A DNA stretch of 64,000 bases from Holacanthus passer. Taxonomy: Eukaryota; Chordata; Actinopteri; Pomacanthidae. A program made the translations under genes and the position numbers. Where the stretch lies: NCBI GenBank assembly GCA_025331565.1, contig JAFREQ010000076.1, forward strand, positions 558,001 to 622,000. The letters run 5' to 3'. The notes beneath the pieces are model-generated. The model was not told where the DNA came from. It did not search any database and worked only from the letters and a program-made list of their open reading frames with translations. Numbering within the stretch: position 1 is the stretch's first letter; every line of letters starts with the position of its first letter. Of this stretch, positions 48,630 to 62,110 are shown in pieces.

Positions 48630-48862
48630 CCAGTTAAACACATGGTTAATATTGTGAAACACTGGCAGTTTGGTTACCATGTGACCCAAGTTAACCATGT
48701 GTTTATTAACGTTGCCATGACGTAACCAACCTGCAACCATTTCGCAGTGTTAACCACATGTTTATCCGGTAGCTTGTTGCTGGTACTCTCCAACGGTCAT
48801 ATATGGCGTTTTGGGAGTCACTGGCAAATGATCTACTCTGTTATTTAGATATGAGGACGTGA
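48630..48862 (-). repeat. Unnamed dispersed repeat, copy 3, with fold-back arms
   Basis: Reading the minus strand from 48862: GTCCTCATATCTAAATAACA, then GAGTAGATCATTTGCCAGTG, CTCCCAAAACGCC and GTTGGAGAGTACCAGCAAC, matching copies at 8249 and 26664. It continues into an imperfect inverted repeat with 34-bp arms at 48635-48668 and 48731-48764, spaced by 62 bp; about three quarters of the arm bases pair. The arms contain RTGGTTAAYAYTG. This structure suggests a small non-autonomous element. Confidence 0.75.
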
Positions 48863-50254
48863 TGAGAATGACATAAGAACTAGGTTCTGAAATAAAACAA
48901 TTTATTGACAATTGACTAGGACATTGATAAAGACTTTTTCAATCCATGAATGCCAAATATAAACAAGAAAAGAAAATGTTTGTAAAAATTGTAAGCAATG
49001 ATCACATCCCATTTGCAAGGTTTTCCCATTTCATATCATTCCTTCATTACCACAATTCCATTATAAAACTGCCCCATGGGCATTGATACTGCTGCCGGCC
49101 ACATATGTAGTGTATCTTTTAATATTCCATTCCTTTCTCTCCTCTTCGGATGATTTTATTACACAGTTAAGATTGCCTGCCTCAACTGTTGACCTCTGCA
49201 CTGAGTAGCAGTTTGCACAGAATCAAAGGCAGAGAAGATTTTAATTACTCTCTTAACTGTTCAACAGCAGTTATGAGGTTAAAGTGGGTGAAAAAGGACA
49301 GTGCCAAGAAATGCAATTTACTGTTCCATCAGTACGCCTCGTCTTTGTTTCATGCCAGTTTGAGTTTAAGATTTAAAGGGAGTCAAGGCCCAGAGGAACA
49401 TGATTAGATATTAGAGTTGGAGCTATAGTAGTTGGCGTCATACTGGAGGAGAAAAGATGACTGTTTAAAGCTGTATTTACCGGTTTTAAGCGGCTGTGTC
49501 ACAAGAAGCTGACAAATGCACATGCCAGTATTACTGGCTTTCAAAATTGTTGGGATGAACATGTCAGTTTTCTGCCATCCGGGTGAACGAGTTCCACTAA
49601 TCCTTATTGTTTTTGCTCTGTTTTGGTAACCACCAACTCCAAAATACACAAACATATACAACGACAACATATACATGCTAGATTGACACAATGTGTGTCA
49701 CAAAATCACTTCAAATTTAAATCTGAACACAAAGACATTGTTAATGTTTTTTTACATTCAGCTTGACTTACACTTTTAGACAAAAGTGTTATTGCCCATG
49801 AACGTTCATATGACTTCATCACATCATAGTATCACAAGTTTTCTTCAGTATCAAAAGTAATGAAATGATAGTTTCAGCCTGTAAATCAATGATAAAGCCA
49901 TTAATATATTTTTTGTCATGCACTATCAAATGTTTGTTTTTTATTTTGAACTTGTTTTTGATATCACAAAGCCACAATAGTCCTGTACAATAATACAGTA
50001 TATGTCCTGTGTTAAAAGATCTGCTGACACACGTTCAATTAAGGCATTAAGCTAAGTTTTTGATTCATCCCTTATTGCGATAGATATTGTGATATTTGGT
50101 TGGAAGGTCACGAGGTTACTCATGATGACATAGCTTTTAAAGTGTATGAAAGCGCTGAATACCTTTAATGTTAAACAGCGTTGGTGTATCTGTCAGATGT
50201 ACCATATGTGTGTGAGGAAGAAGAGAGGAGGGAGAAACATAGAACATGTTTATT
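48863..50254. other. Non-coding sequence
   Basis: AT-rich sequence; no gene or named repeat recognised on either strand. Confidence 0.5.
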
Positions 50255-50298
50255 TATACATATGTGTGTGTGCATGCATACGTGTATGTGTATACGTG
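50255..50298. repeat. 44-bp perfect alternating purine-pyrimidine tract
   Basis: Every base from 50255 to 50298 alternates pyrimidine and purine, using a mix of TA, CA, TG and CG steps rather than one dinucleotide. Such tracts favour the Z conformation under negative supercoiling. Confidence 0.85.
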
Positions 50299-50530
50299 AG
50301 AGTTTTAATTAATTGTGCAGCATGTGTGTGTTTATCTGAGTGTTAGCCAAAGTGGGCTGGGATGATGCAGGAGAGGTCCTGCCGGGGAGCAGCAGCCAGG
50401 GAAAACATCTGGTCTTCATCAGGCACGATCGGGCACAGAGGCCGGGAGCAGGCTGGCAGATGGTGGAGAGGTCTCTACACAATAGGGAAAGCCCACTCCC
50501 TCAAACATCAGCACCATTATCATCCACTCA

Positions 50531-50559
50531 TACACACACACACACACACACACACACAG
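50531..50559. repeat. (CA)n microsatellite
   Basis: Fourteen CA units. The 138-codon frame at 50340-50756 runs through it; its flanks have no domain. Confidence 0.97.
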
Positions 50560-53500
50560 ATTCATGCACTGGCAATCAGAGAAATACTGTAGATATATGG
50601 ACACAAGATGAAATCACACACACACGCATGCACAGAAATACAATGTTTCATCACAACTTTAAAGTCACCGAGTATTACTTCATGAGATGGTTCAATGATA
50701 GAAAAGGCAGCAGCACCAAAGTGAATCACACACTTGCGATGCAATTCAAGCTGTGACCCAATGGGCTGAATTTTAAGCAGCCTTTAAATACACATGACAA
50801 ACTTTATGTTTGGAGATGCAAAGGCAACAGCGATGCGAAGAAGTGTCATTTATGACATAAAATAATCTTTTTTGAACTTTTTCTCATTGAGAATATAGTT
50901 TTTGTTTGTTTGTTTTTATTTGCTTTAATAGCTTTAATACTATGTCTGCCTGAACCTTTTCCTCCAAGTACCCTTCCATTTTGAATTTGTTTTCCAGTCC
51001 AGAAAAGTGTATGTGATTTTTCTGCAGTCTGCTCAGGGGTTCGACTGAATAGATTGAAACTGTGTCAGTCCATAGTATGTTCAGATGATATTCTGGATAT
51101 TCTGATGCCCTGGACTAACCTATTTCTATTTTGAAGTTTTAAGAATAACTTATTAATTCCATCTTGTTATAGACATTATTGTGCACTTTACACTGAAACT
51201 GCTCCTATTTAAATCTGCACAAAATTTGATGCTTGAATGCCACTTTTTTTGACAACCTTTCAAACAAAATAACATCTATTTGTAAAGAGGACTTTCTACA
51301 ACCTAAAAGCATGAAAAATACAGAGCAGCGAATCAAGCTTTTGTGGCAGGTGACTCCAAAATAGCGGTGTGAAAAACTACATTTTCAGGAAACAAGGTTT
51401 TGCACATGCACCCAAAAAAAAACTTTTAGTAACCTTTGGAATGACGTCTTATTTTAAACGTGATGACAATGAAAAGCTATTTAAGATTAAGCACTTTAGA
51501 TTTTGTTTTTTCTTTTTCACTTTAATACACAGCTTTCATTTCGCACACATTTCAATACACAGCAAAATGCAGTTTCTTAAGAGTGTCTACTACGGCATCA
51601 TTTTAGAGTCTTAGTGTTGCACATGCACACAGGTTCAGCGAGGTGGGAGCACCTGAAAAGATTCTGAGGCGCAGACGAGTGTCAAGTGTGCAGACAGTGA
51701 ACCGAGCTTGCTTACACGTCGGAGTTGAGCATAAAAACACTTGAGCGTTGACTGTGCTTTGCCCACAGAGAGCTCGTCTGTGCACGCCGCTCCCCCTCAA
51801 CTTGCCCTCTGCTCTCGCTCAAAACTTTAGTAATGAGGAAAGATTAAAAGCCCTTTGGACAAACCAGAGCTCGTTTTTTTGCTACGAACAAAGCTCAAGT
51901 GGTCAAGGTCATGGTTGCCGCTCAGGATCATAATGTTACTTCTGAGGGGGTAGTTGCAGTGCATTTTGGTAGTTTCAATGTGTTTTGGATGAGTTTGGCA
52001 AATTTTAATTGGTATGGTAACAGGCATCAGAGGATCAGAGAGACGGCCGACTTTGCAGCCGACAAGATCACCTTGGTTTTATTAATGCACAAACAGAATA
52101 AGCTCATTCACTCACCTTTATGAGAACACAAAATTGGAGCAAAACGTGCAATGAAAATACCCCATATATTATTTTTAAAAAGACAAATAGCCCACTGTAG
52201 CTATTACAACTAAAATTCAGTTTTCAAAAATCAATTAGCATTCCTGAGCGTGACTGACTTTTTCCTTTTCTTTCCAAGCTTTGTGGCAATTATCACATAC
52301 AGTATCTTTGATGTCTGAACCGCCAACACCGTCGGCTCCCCGTGTTAGTTCAGCTGTGTGCTATTAGGTTGTCGGCTGGGTGGGTATCACCTGTCAACAA
52401 CCGCTGGGTGTTTGCCTGAATCTCTCAGCCTCCCACCAGCCTTTAAGTTTGCGCTGCTGTGAAGTGATTGATGACAGGTCAGCCACCGACGGCCTCGCAA
52501 AATTTCCAATTCTTCCACAGGGAAATTGCTCATTTCTTCACAAGTCTATTTCAATTTTTGCTACACGGCAACGTGCTAAGTTTATGCATTATGGTGGCAC
52601 CGGGACGCAGAATTGTGATGAATTACGCCACACGTTGGACAGAGTAGAAAAAAAAAAATCTATACCGGTATATTAATTTGTGTTACTTTATTGTTTGCTT
52701 TTTTCTCTTGGATGGCTTGTCAAGGGGGGTATTGTTGCAAGGTAATATAAAAGTAAGCAGGCGTGACACTCTTATTTAGATAACCACCTCACTCCCTCTC
52801 TCTCGCAGTTTCTACAAGACTAAAACTGCCACTGTGACATTGTCGAGGGCTCTTTTTTAAGTCCCCCTGCCTTTTTAAAATACAGAAATGGTATCCTATT
52901 CGCTGCGGTGCGGGCTTCAAAGAGGTTATTTGTCATCATACAGATTTATGCTGTCATTCAGGGACATTTATATCACTTTAAGCTCTTTGGGTGTTCCAGC
53001 TCTGGTGCTGGGCAGACAATCCTGCAGAGACCCAAGCTTCTCTCTGTTTCATTTTCCTCCGTTTTGTATTCCTCCCCTCCACCAGAGAGGAGTGAAACTG
53101 TAATGATTGTTACTGCTTCAAAGCGCACATGTTGTAACAGCGCTAAAACAAAATGGGATCTGGTCGGGTGAGTGTGGCCCGGGCGCGGACCTGTGAGAGG
53201 CCCTCTTTGGTGATTAGCCTTGTGACAGGTTCAGCGAAAAACAGGACGAGTGTCTTTTCAGGTTTGGTACCCGTATGAATTTTTCAATTCAATTTAACAA
53301 GCACACCATAGAGCATTTTACATTTTGATGACTGACTGAAATGGCTTCTTGAGTCAGCTGCTTATACGAATGATTGCTTGATTGCTTTTTAGATCTAACT
53401 GTATATACTGTCAGTCATATAAATCCAGTCTATAATACAAGCTGTATGCTTTGGACATCCAGTGCTTGAAACATCCAAAGGATCCTCACATACAGTAAGC

Positions 53501-56500
53501 ACGTGGAGCCCTGATCTGAAGGGATCCTAAGCCTCTATCCTACTGATGCTCAGATGGTGCCAAATCGATTTCTGACAGCCTGCCAGTGGAGTTCTTGTCA
53601 TTCACATCCACCGCCTGAAAGCTAGAAAACATGGCAAGCAGAACAGCTGAATTTTCATGGAGTGGAAGGGGAGTTATAAAGAAGCAAAGTGGACTTTGTA
53701 CTGCATATTTCCATTTTATGTGCTGCATTGTGTTCTACTGAAATGTGGAGTATTTGCTCAAGTATTCTTTTTACAACTTCCAAGGTCCTAAATAAATGGA
53801 AACAGTCTCTGAGAAGAATACCAGTATGCCCTACACAATATGCTTTGAATAGTTATTGCATTGTGTTTTAATATCATTCTCAGGACCCGATCGTTGCATT
53901 CTAGCACGCCAAGGCGGCTCATTTGATGCCTGAGCCCTGTGGAAGCAAAATATCCTCTCTGATTATTGTACAATGATAAATGTGAGCACATAAATAATAA
54001 AACAGTAAACAAAATGATCAGTAACTTTTGTTACTGTCTTTGTAACTTTGTCAAGAGCCGATCCTAAGAATCAGTGTTGGGACTGATCCAGGCATATTTA
54101 AACGTATCATTATGAGCTTAAAACAAAGCTGAATTTTCTCCACCTCCACCCGTCTGCTAGTGTAGCAGGGCTGCTCTCCTTTTTTTCGACAGATGTGCTC
54201 AGCCTGCCAGATGCCAGATGATGTAACACATTATGATGGGCTGCATGTACAAAAAATACGGATGTGTTTGAATACCAAATTTTGATTGTGTGATTGAATT
54301 AAATGTAAACGCTCAACTTTGCATTTAATTATTTCATATGTGTAATTATTTAATTATTTCTGTCTGACTAGAATTTATTAGAACAAATATCATTGGCAAT
54401 ATTTACATCTAGAAAATACAGATGGATATAGATATGTTAATAATACAATGCCAATTAAAATCTTAATGTAGAATTTTAATATATGTTTAATATATTTAAT
54501 GTACACAATGACCCATCTGTGCACAGAATTTTTTTTTTTTTCAAATTCTTTATTTAGCTCTGTGCTGGGAATAAATGCACTGCTGCAGTCTGGGACACGG
54601 GCTGCTCCATTATTTATTAGAAAAAGTACAACATCAAATTCCATGTACAGCCCACAGATGGAATACAGAAAGACAAAAATGCTACAAAACTGCGACAAAT
54701 TAGTTTGCCCTGTCTTGACAGAGAAAACCGCAGCAGGATTCCTTGCTGAAAGTAAGTAAAGTGATAGAAGTAATAGTCAGTAATGATGACAGCGGCGGTG
54801 AAAAGTTCCTTCTGTTTGAGCTGATACATTAAAAAGTACTCATTCCTAAACTAACTAACAAACAACACTGTAAAATCATATAATGCAATGTGGTTGCAAT
54901 GCTGCCAGCTGTAAAAAGGGTTTACTATCATCATTAGCCTGTTTGCTGTAAAGCACAAGCACCCAGATGCACCGCTGCTGAGGAAGCTGTGCTACATTAA
55001 TAGAGTTCCACAAAGTAATTCAGCAGTCATTATGCAGAGGTCCACTCTGATGTCCTGCAAATTGCCAATTGCTTAAGCTAAGTTATATCTACCTGAGGCA
55101 GGCAGACAGTGTTTAAAAAACATTTAAAGTAAATGGCTTTGGGTGAAGAGGAGGCCACTGCAGGGCAGAGCCACGCTGACACCCCCACCGCAATCACACA
55201 GCAGCACCCGAGAGTGGCAGACGAGTAGGCCCGCTACAAGCGTCAGGTTAGCCCCGTGACATTTTCCACCTGGAGGATGGAATGAAAGGAAAGTGCTATT
55301 CAGAATATTCAAGCGCTGTGTGAAATAAATGGATGACTTGTTGGCATTTGAGGCTGGTTCTTGATGTTTCAAAGAGACGAAAGTAAATCACGACCCCTCT
55401 GTCACTGTGCAAGCGTCAAAGGTGAGTTTCTGTTTCCTTTGTTAAATGCATAGGTTGTTTTTTTTTTTTTTTTAAACCTTTTCTATTTTGCTACGTGTGA
55501 ATGTTTTGGATAGAGAAGAACTTGTAAAGGACAAAACAAAGTGTACACATCAGCTGTATTACGACATCATGGTTAACAGCATGGAATACACTCTTTTATT
55601 GAAATAAGAGTATTTACAGTTTCTTTAAAATATTTCATTGACCCTAGCTTTGACAGGAAAGGACACTGAAACATGTTTTTTTCAAACAGCAGCAACCCTG
55701 ACTGAGAACTTTTTGCACACTGAAAAACTCGACAAAAACTGTTTACTGTGTGTGTAAGTGTGTGTCAGCCTCTTCCACCACCCCACATCCAATGAATATT
55801 GCGCCCATTGCCAGCACGTCTTAGCTGCCGCCACGCGCCTCCTTCACCCCAAGAAATAAAAGTCATACTTGATTTACCTGACAAGGGCTCTTTGAGCTCT
55901 CCTTGACCGAAAACGGTGGCGGAGCTGCCTCTGCAGTGAGATGCAACGCTGAATGTTTCTACCTACCCTCCCCTGAAAGGCACCCCCCCCACCTCCCCTT
56001 TTTGCTGGAGATCTCCTCTCTATTCGGGTGGTGTCTCGGTGTCTGGCAGTTGTTCAGCTCGGCTTGGTGCTCAATCTTATTAGAGGGCGGAAGGTGGTTC
56101 AGAAGCTTTACGGTGACACTGACAGACACCAACCACTTACTCCCCCCCTCCCCTCCACGATTCCTTTTACTTTTTTTTTTTTTTTTTTCCTCGATGCACA
56201 CACGATCGCACACTTCACATATCCATAGACGATGTAAACAGGCAGCAACGCGCCACACATGTAAAGTCAAGTTGACATTTCCTCAAGGTGTGTGTAATAG
56301 CTGATTACTTGCATATGTGAGAATCATTGTTGGCATGTTGCAGAAATGCTCGTGATTTGTAGCAGATCAGTCATCTGTAATACAATTCAAATCTATTATA
56401 TCTGAACCCCACGGCTCCCGGGCCTGTGACCTTGGCTATACGCTTCTCCTGAGGCTCCTTTTCAAAACAAGTACTGTTGACTTGTTGGTCATTTGATTTG

Positions 56501-57638
56501 TTGGGGGCATTTGCCTTGAATGTGAATGCGGGTTGAAATGCTGGCAGTGCTTTTCAAGGTTATTGTTTGTCTTTGGGCTTTTTATTTTCCTCCCAGATTT
56601 AAGGCATTTATAGAAGGAGCGTAATAGCCATGTCATTCCAGCTAGAGTAATACAGCACATTAGCACATTAACTATTGCCAACGCTCAGGGGTATCAGTAA
56701 TCAATGGATAAATGAAAGGAAAGGCTAGACTGAGGTAAATAATGAGGCATTGGGAGGAGGGCTGTAAGCTGCTAATGCCGCCACTGAAGCCGGCAAGGCC
56801 ATGCAGCAGTGACAGTCCGCACCGTCACTTTCCTGCCCCTGTGGCTATTCTATGCATTCAGCCCCTGACGCTTAAATCCACCACCTTCCTATCGCTCAAG
56901 ATCCAGCGATGGCTTGTCCAGCCATAATTGTGTTTTATCGATTCTGGCTTTGGTCTGACGCCTAGATATCTCCTGTAAATGGAGCTGCACAGATACAGTG
57001 AGTTTACCTGTATAAATATTTCAATAAAAAAAAGGCTCTGGGTATTAGGCTTTCCCAGGCCGACTTTGAGTTCCTGATCCACCACCCCCCACCTACCCCA
57101 CACCTCACCCCCCACCTCCACGCTGCCGCCATTGAGGGAGCCAGCTCGCAGGCTAATGTGGCCCCACATTAATGCCTGTGCTTACCCTGGTTCAGAAGAG
57201 CTTGGCTCCAGTTGAACTGGGGAGAAAAAATACACCAGCTTAGTGTTGATGCGTTATTGAATTTCTCTCTAAATATATTTCAAACCCCAGGCTCAATGCC
57301 TGAATGACAGACAGACAGGCTACTATGCTAATTCTGGCGCCAAGTACAAAGGTCCTAAACAGGGATAATGTGATGAAATCTGTTTCCAAACAGCTCTGAA
57401 TTTAATGGCACAGTCCCAGCAGGTTTGTAAGAGAGGTGCAACGGCCGACTGCCTTTGAACTACAAGTCCTCTGTTCCCCGACTGACCATCGAGATGGACA
57501 ATAAAGCGAATCATCCTCCACTCGTCCTCTCCAGACATGAATTATAAAGGCTTTTTTTACACCTTTTATTTTCCCTCAAGTCTTTTTCTTTTTTGGTCTT
57601 TAATGCCTTTGGGTAGGGTAGAGTGTGCCGCTCGCTGC
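50560..57638. other. Long non-coding stretch
   Basis: No gene recognised over 7 kb. Poly(T) runs occur at 54529-54541, 55458-55473 and 56171-56188. A C-rich tract at about 57080-57120 could form quadruplex on the minus strand. The parts 52330-52660, 53880-53960 and 56400-56720 are balanced and repeat-free and could hold conserved elements. Frames at 55903-56304 and 56858-57169 follow C-rich and T-rich composition and have no domain. Confidence 0.45.
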
Positions 57639-57760
57639 TCATCTACGTGCGAGGCCTTCCTGTCTGTCAGCCTGTTGGCAGCGCGGGGGCTTTGTGCATG
57701 AAACGATGCGAGGAGCCGCCCTTTGCCGGGTCCCTAGATTACTTCTGAACGTCGAGCTAC

Positions 57761-57844
57761 CCACGGTGCTCTCCTCCTCCTGCTCCTCGGCCTCCTCCTC
57801 GCTCGCTATCTTCATCTTCAGGGCATCTACAAAGTGCCCTCTGC
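57761..57844 (-). other. Possible small coding exon, 84 nt, phase 1-1
   Basis: On the minus strand a pyrimidine-rich stretch ending CTCCTGCCAG is followed by an open segment reading GRGHFVDALKMKIASEEEAE, then more acidic residues, then a GTAGCT donor-like site after 57761. The segment is 84 nt, would begin and end in the same phase, and has no stops. The acidic part comes from GAG/GAA repeats, which weakens the case. I do not recognise the peptide. It may be a real alternative exon of an unknown neighbouring gene or a chance acidic frame. Confidence 0.15.
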
Positions 57845-60800
57845 CTGGCAGGAGTGACAGAGAGTAATAAGAAAACAGCTTAAGAGGCAGGTGCTCAGAG
57901 GCTTTCATCTTTGTTTATTGTGTGTGTGTCAGTGTGTGTGTCTGCATTGATGTCTCAGGTGATGTCTCAACAATGAAGTGAATGGACTGCGGTGACACTG
58001 CGGATCATTAATAATGAATTGAAGTTTGGGCTCTCAGATGCTGGCGCGAACGTCCAGTCAACAACTGAGAAGGCTTTGCCCTAGAAACTCTCTCAACCAC
58101 AAACATATTGGCCTAACTGGCCATCAGCTGCTGTTACCTTACCCCGGTCTGAACCGCCCCTCCACCCCCTCAGCCATCTCCTTACTCTCTCTTCTACACT
58201 CTTACACATCTTTCAAGAAAACACAGCAGTGCAATGAGTTGTAATCATCAATTAAGCATGCTTATTCTGGTACAAAACAAAGATTTTTCCAAGAGAATAA
58301 AGCTCCCTCGATTCATGGGTAATGTTTTTGATGCAATATACATCAAATCTTTGCCTTACCCACAAAATGTGTGTGTTGTTTTTTGCCTTGTTTCATTTTT
58401 GTTTGCTTTTGTCTTTCCACTCCTTTGTTTTCTTCCTCCTGGCTATATGATGCAACTATTTCCACACTGATAATCATCTGTGATTTACAACCGCGGTTAA
58501 GTTATCCCAGCACGTCGCCGTGATGCACGTACAGCCGCTGCCAAATATCTGTCAAAAACCTTTTCATTATGTTTGCTTTGGTCCTGTTCTGTTCCACCCT
58601 TTTTTTCTGCGGCTGAATGTGATTGTGCGGGGGAGGCTGATTTTGAAGAATGAAGCTGGCCTGCTTGGACAGAGGTGAAGTCTCGCTGTGGGACTCGCCG
58701 GGCCGGGGTCAGGCTGTGTAGTCAGGGGGGAAAGTGATGCAGTAGCATAAATTAACACCTGAGCCCTGAGAGGCTGGAATGCACTGTACCCTGCTGCAAC
58801 GGGGGAACAAGCCGAGGTTAGCATCTGGATGCACAGCGTCCGACCATTAGCACACTGGGACGGCACAGCAGTGTGCACGTGAATGTGTGTACCTGTATGC
58901 AAAATGCCACGCGCCACATCTCCGTCCTAACATCGATGGCCTGTCTCTAAAGGAGGCGTTTGGAAATGGCGATCCCGCATCACTCATCAACCCCGCCACG
59001 TTTGTTTGTTTGCTCGTTAGTTTCCTGTTTATTCATTTGCTTCCTTTATGTGTATCCCAGATTTTTTTTTTTCATTACGCCCATTTTGATGTAGCCGACT
59101 TGAAGGATCCTCCTCTGAGTCATTTCAGTGTGGATAATGTTACTCAAGGGTTCCCTTGTATCGACGCGTGCTGTTGGATAGAATTGGTGTCGGGCTAATA
59201 GACTATAGGAGTTAACATGGGGTAGGTCCTGTTGTTATCGAGTGTTTCATATTGGTAGGAGTAAAGTGCTGTAGGAAGTAATAGACTTGGTGGTTGCTAT
59301 CGTTCCCTGGGGCTGCAGGAGGCAATCATCTAACTAAATGAGAGAGAGACACAAAGACAGGGAGAGAGAGAGACAGACTTCCCTCTGGAAAGACTATTGA
59401 TGGCTGCTAAATCACTGCTTTTGATGTACATTTCAAAGTATGCCCTAACATCTACTTTCTTTTATTTATTCACATAGTTATTTATTTATTTTTTTGCATC
59501 GTGCTGTAGTTTTACTACAAGTTTGGATTATGATCAGAGCTTGTAGAATCAAACTGAACCCCAGGCCGTTAGGCGTAGTGCACCCGCTTGGCCTTGTCAT
59601 TAGGCAGGAATATTTAGCGAGAGCATGCTTGAGAACTAATTACCAAGCTGTCTCACTCATGCGCCCCCCCACCCCCTCTCACCAAGGAAATGAGGGGCTT
59701 CGAGCGAAATGCGTGTGGATGGGAGAGACAGCGGGGCTAAAGAGGGACAAGAGTGAAGTCATCTTGACATGATAAACACAGAGACAGAGCTGAATTTATC
59801 AGACACGACAGGACAGTGTTGTAAATTGCAACAGGCCTCAGCCCATTTACATCAAGTGATTGAAGAAGGTGTCCTTCCCACACACATGCTGCAGTCAGTG
59901 TGATGTGTGTCTGAAGTGTGTGCATGCGCAAAGGCCTTATTGACCTTACACTCTCTCAGGCAACTGATATTTAAGATCTACACCATCACAGCGTAGAAGA
60001 GAATACAATTACGGTGATCCTGAGAGCTCCATGTGTTTTACCTGAGGAAAGACATGCAAATAGAAAAAACATAATCAAATGAAGACAGCATGTTCATCAG
60101 TGTGACAGACACTGAAGTTACTTGCCCATCAGTGGTGTTGGAAAACAAGTGTTGTGTGTATATATGCAGCACATTTCTGTATCTGGTTGCGTTTTCTATA
60201 CTTGCAGTACATTTTGTTAGGTTGCATGTGTGCTGTCAGACTAACAAAGATGTTGTCTTCGTTTGATTGCATTTTGTCTGTTTGCATGTTCCTTCTCTAG
60301 CTGCGCTGCATTGAGCTCTCAGGGCCACCATACAGAATAGAGTACAATACAATAGATTAGAGAAGAATAGAATAGAACAGAGGCTGTTTTAGTTAAGAAA
60401 ATCCATGTTCTTTGTAATACTTAATCAAACAGCCCAATAACGGTCTAACTCTTGGGGGATAAGTGCTGCACTCACATCGAACATTCCACAAGAGTAATGT
60501 GAATTGATTAACTCCCCAACGATTCCTGAACATGGTGTTTGTGTGCATGCATGTGTGTGTGTGTGTACAGTGTTCATATAGGCAAACGCCCTGATTCATG
60601 AGACAGTAGAGTGAGGGAGTCGGTGCAGTTCAAAAAAGCGAGCGTCCTTGTGGGTGTGGAGGCATGGCTGAATATCACATGGCCAGATATTATTCCCCAG
60701 ACCATTTGTTACCCTGTCCGCCTTCCATCTCATCTATTATTCATTACACAATCATTTAACTAAGTGCAGTGATTACTTTAACGTTTAATGCTGCCATAAT

Positions 60801-62070
60801 CAATATTGGCCCGAGCCTTTCAGGTGGACAGAGTTTTTCTAGCATTAAAGTCCCATCACCTGCTGAGTCGATCAGGTTAAATTGCACATGGTTACAGTAA
60901 TCGCCCCCATTAAAAAGGTCCTTTTATCAATGGCAGCGGAGACATGTGGTATGATAATTGTTAATTTCTGCCTTTGTCACTCGGGTTATCAGAGTCAAGG
61001 TTCGCACTTTTCCATGAGTGCAGCTCACCAGGATAATGGTCTATTCTAAAGTTGACTGGCTAAAATGTCTCTGCTCTCTCTTATCAATGGCTGCCAAGTC
61101 AGTCAAAGAAGAAAAATTCACTTATAAGAAAAAGAAATGTTGCACTCCCACATAATGACATAATGAACATTGTGGTTGTCTTATAAAAGGGATTTTTCAT
61201 TTTAACGATGACTGTGTTGAGAAGAGGTCTATCAAAAAGATGTAAAGTGAATTATCTTGATACATCAGCCCACGTATCACCCGGTCTCCCATCCGTCCTC
61301 CCTCCAAGAATTTTAGACAATCAAATCAGATAGCAACTGCAAGACACAAAGCCAGAGTGTGACATTCGCATTCACACCGTGTTCGCGTAGATATGAATGC
61401 CATAAAGAGACACTTGCCACCTGGATTGTGTGTCAGTGTCAAAGCCTGGCTTATAGTACCTTAATCATATCATCCATATGTAAGCAGTGGTGGTATTGTG
61501 TTCCCTTTGCATCACTTACTCTCCCTGATAATCCGACCTCAATGAAGGAGCCCGGTATGAAATACAGCTTTATGTCGTTGTCCCGGGCTCGCTGGTGGCA
61601 TGGATTTATCTCACAGGATTTATATTTCTCCCCCCGTGCTCTCTGAAGGCTTTGAGACGGTTGCCGTGTGCCGGCAGTGTGTTGGCTGAACACGATACTA
61701 CAAGGGGAAATGATGTTGTTGTTGCTCTGAAGGATCATAATCTCTCGAGCTCTGGCCTACCCAATGTTGAGTTTTCTAAATATGTAAGTGTGACAAAAAG
61801 TTGTTCAGCCAGGGCACTGCTGGAGGAGCGTGAAGTGTTGGCATTGAAAAGTAAAATGAAAGAATGTCAAGTGGGACATTTATTGTTCTCTGTGTTTCCT
61901 CAGTAAAAAAAATGATGGGTATTTCAGCCAATACTGAAGTTAATACTGTTAAGGGTACACAAGAAGATTAATTGCACGCTAAAACCAGCTTTCTACAATG
62001 AACATTACTCAAAATTCTTGCAGCATCAGACAGGTTTTGTATGAAGCAGATGTTACCACTCCTAATTTTA
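57845..62070. other. Non-coding sequence with several candidate regulatory stretches
   Basis: No gene recognised. Simple repeats are few: a GA-rich tract at 59340-59376, (TG)7 at 60552-60566, and AATAG-like pentamers at 60331-60380. Several stretches (59540-59700, 60700-61040, 61350-61650) are balanced, free of repeats and of developmental-enhancer texture. Confidence 0.45.
60700..61040. promoter_or_regulatory. Possible conserved enhancer
   Basis: A repeat-free stretch with ATTACTTTAACG, ATAATCAATATTGG, CAGGTGG (E-box type), TTTTATCAATGG and ATAATTGTTAATTT. It has no usable reading frame. The mix of homeodomain-like, E-box-like and HMG-like words is common in vertebrate enhancers; conservation cannot be tested here. 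Confidence 0.25.
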
Positions 62071-62091
62071 TTGATTGATTGATTGATTGAT
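62071..62091. repeat. (GATT)n microsatellite
   Basis: About five TTGA/GATT units, eight bases upstream of a retroposon target site. A similar TTGATTGATT tail is typical of some fish LINE ends, so it may mark the end of an older element. Confidence 0.9.
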
Positions 62092-62098
62092 AATAAAT

Positions 62099-62110
62099 AA
62101 GTTGTGGACA
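62099..62110 (+). repeat. Target-site duplication, left copy
   Basis: AAGTTGTGGACA, identical to 62453-62464, directly before the retroposon. Confidence 0.9.

Noticed and set aside
50340..50756. 138-codon frame
   Set aside because: Crosses a (CA)14 microsatellite and has no recognisable part on either side.
53285..53310. TTCAATTCAATTTAA word, resembling the start of an inverted LINE-type tail
   Set aside because: Too short and too AT-rich to separate from chance.
55903..56304. 133-codon plus frame and overlapping minus frame
   Set aside because: Driven by C-rich and T-rich low-complexity tracts on opposite strands; no domain.
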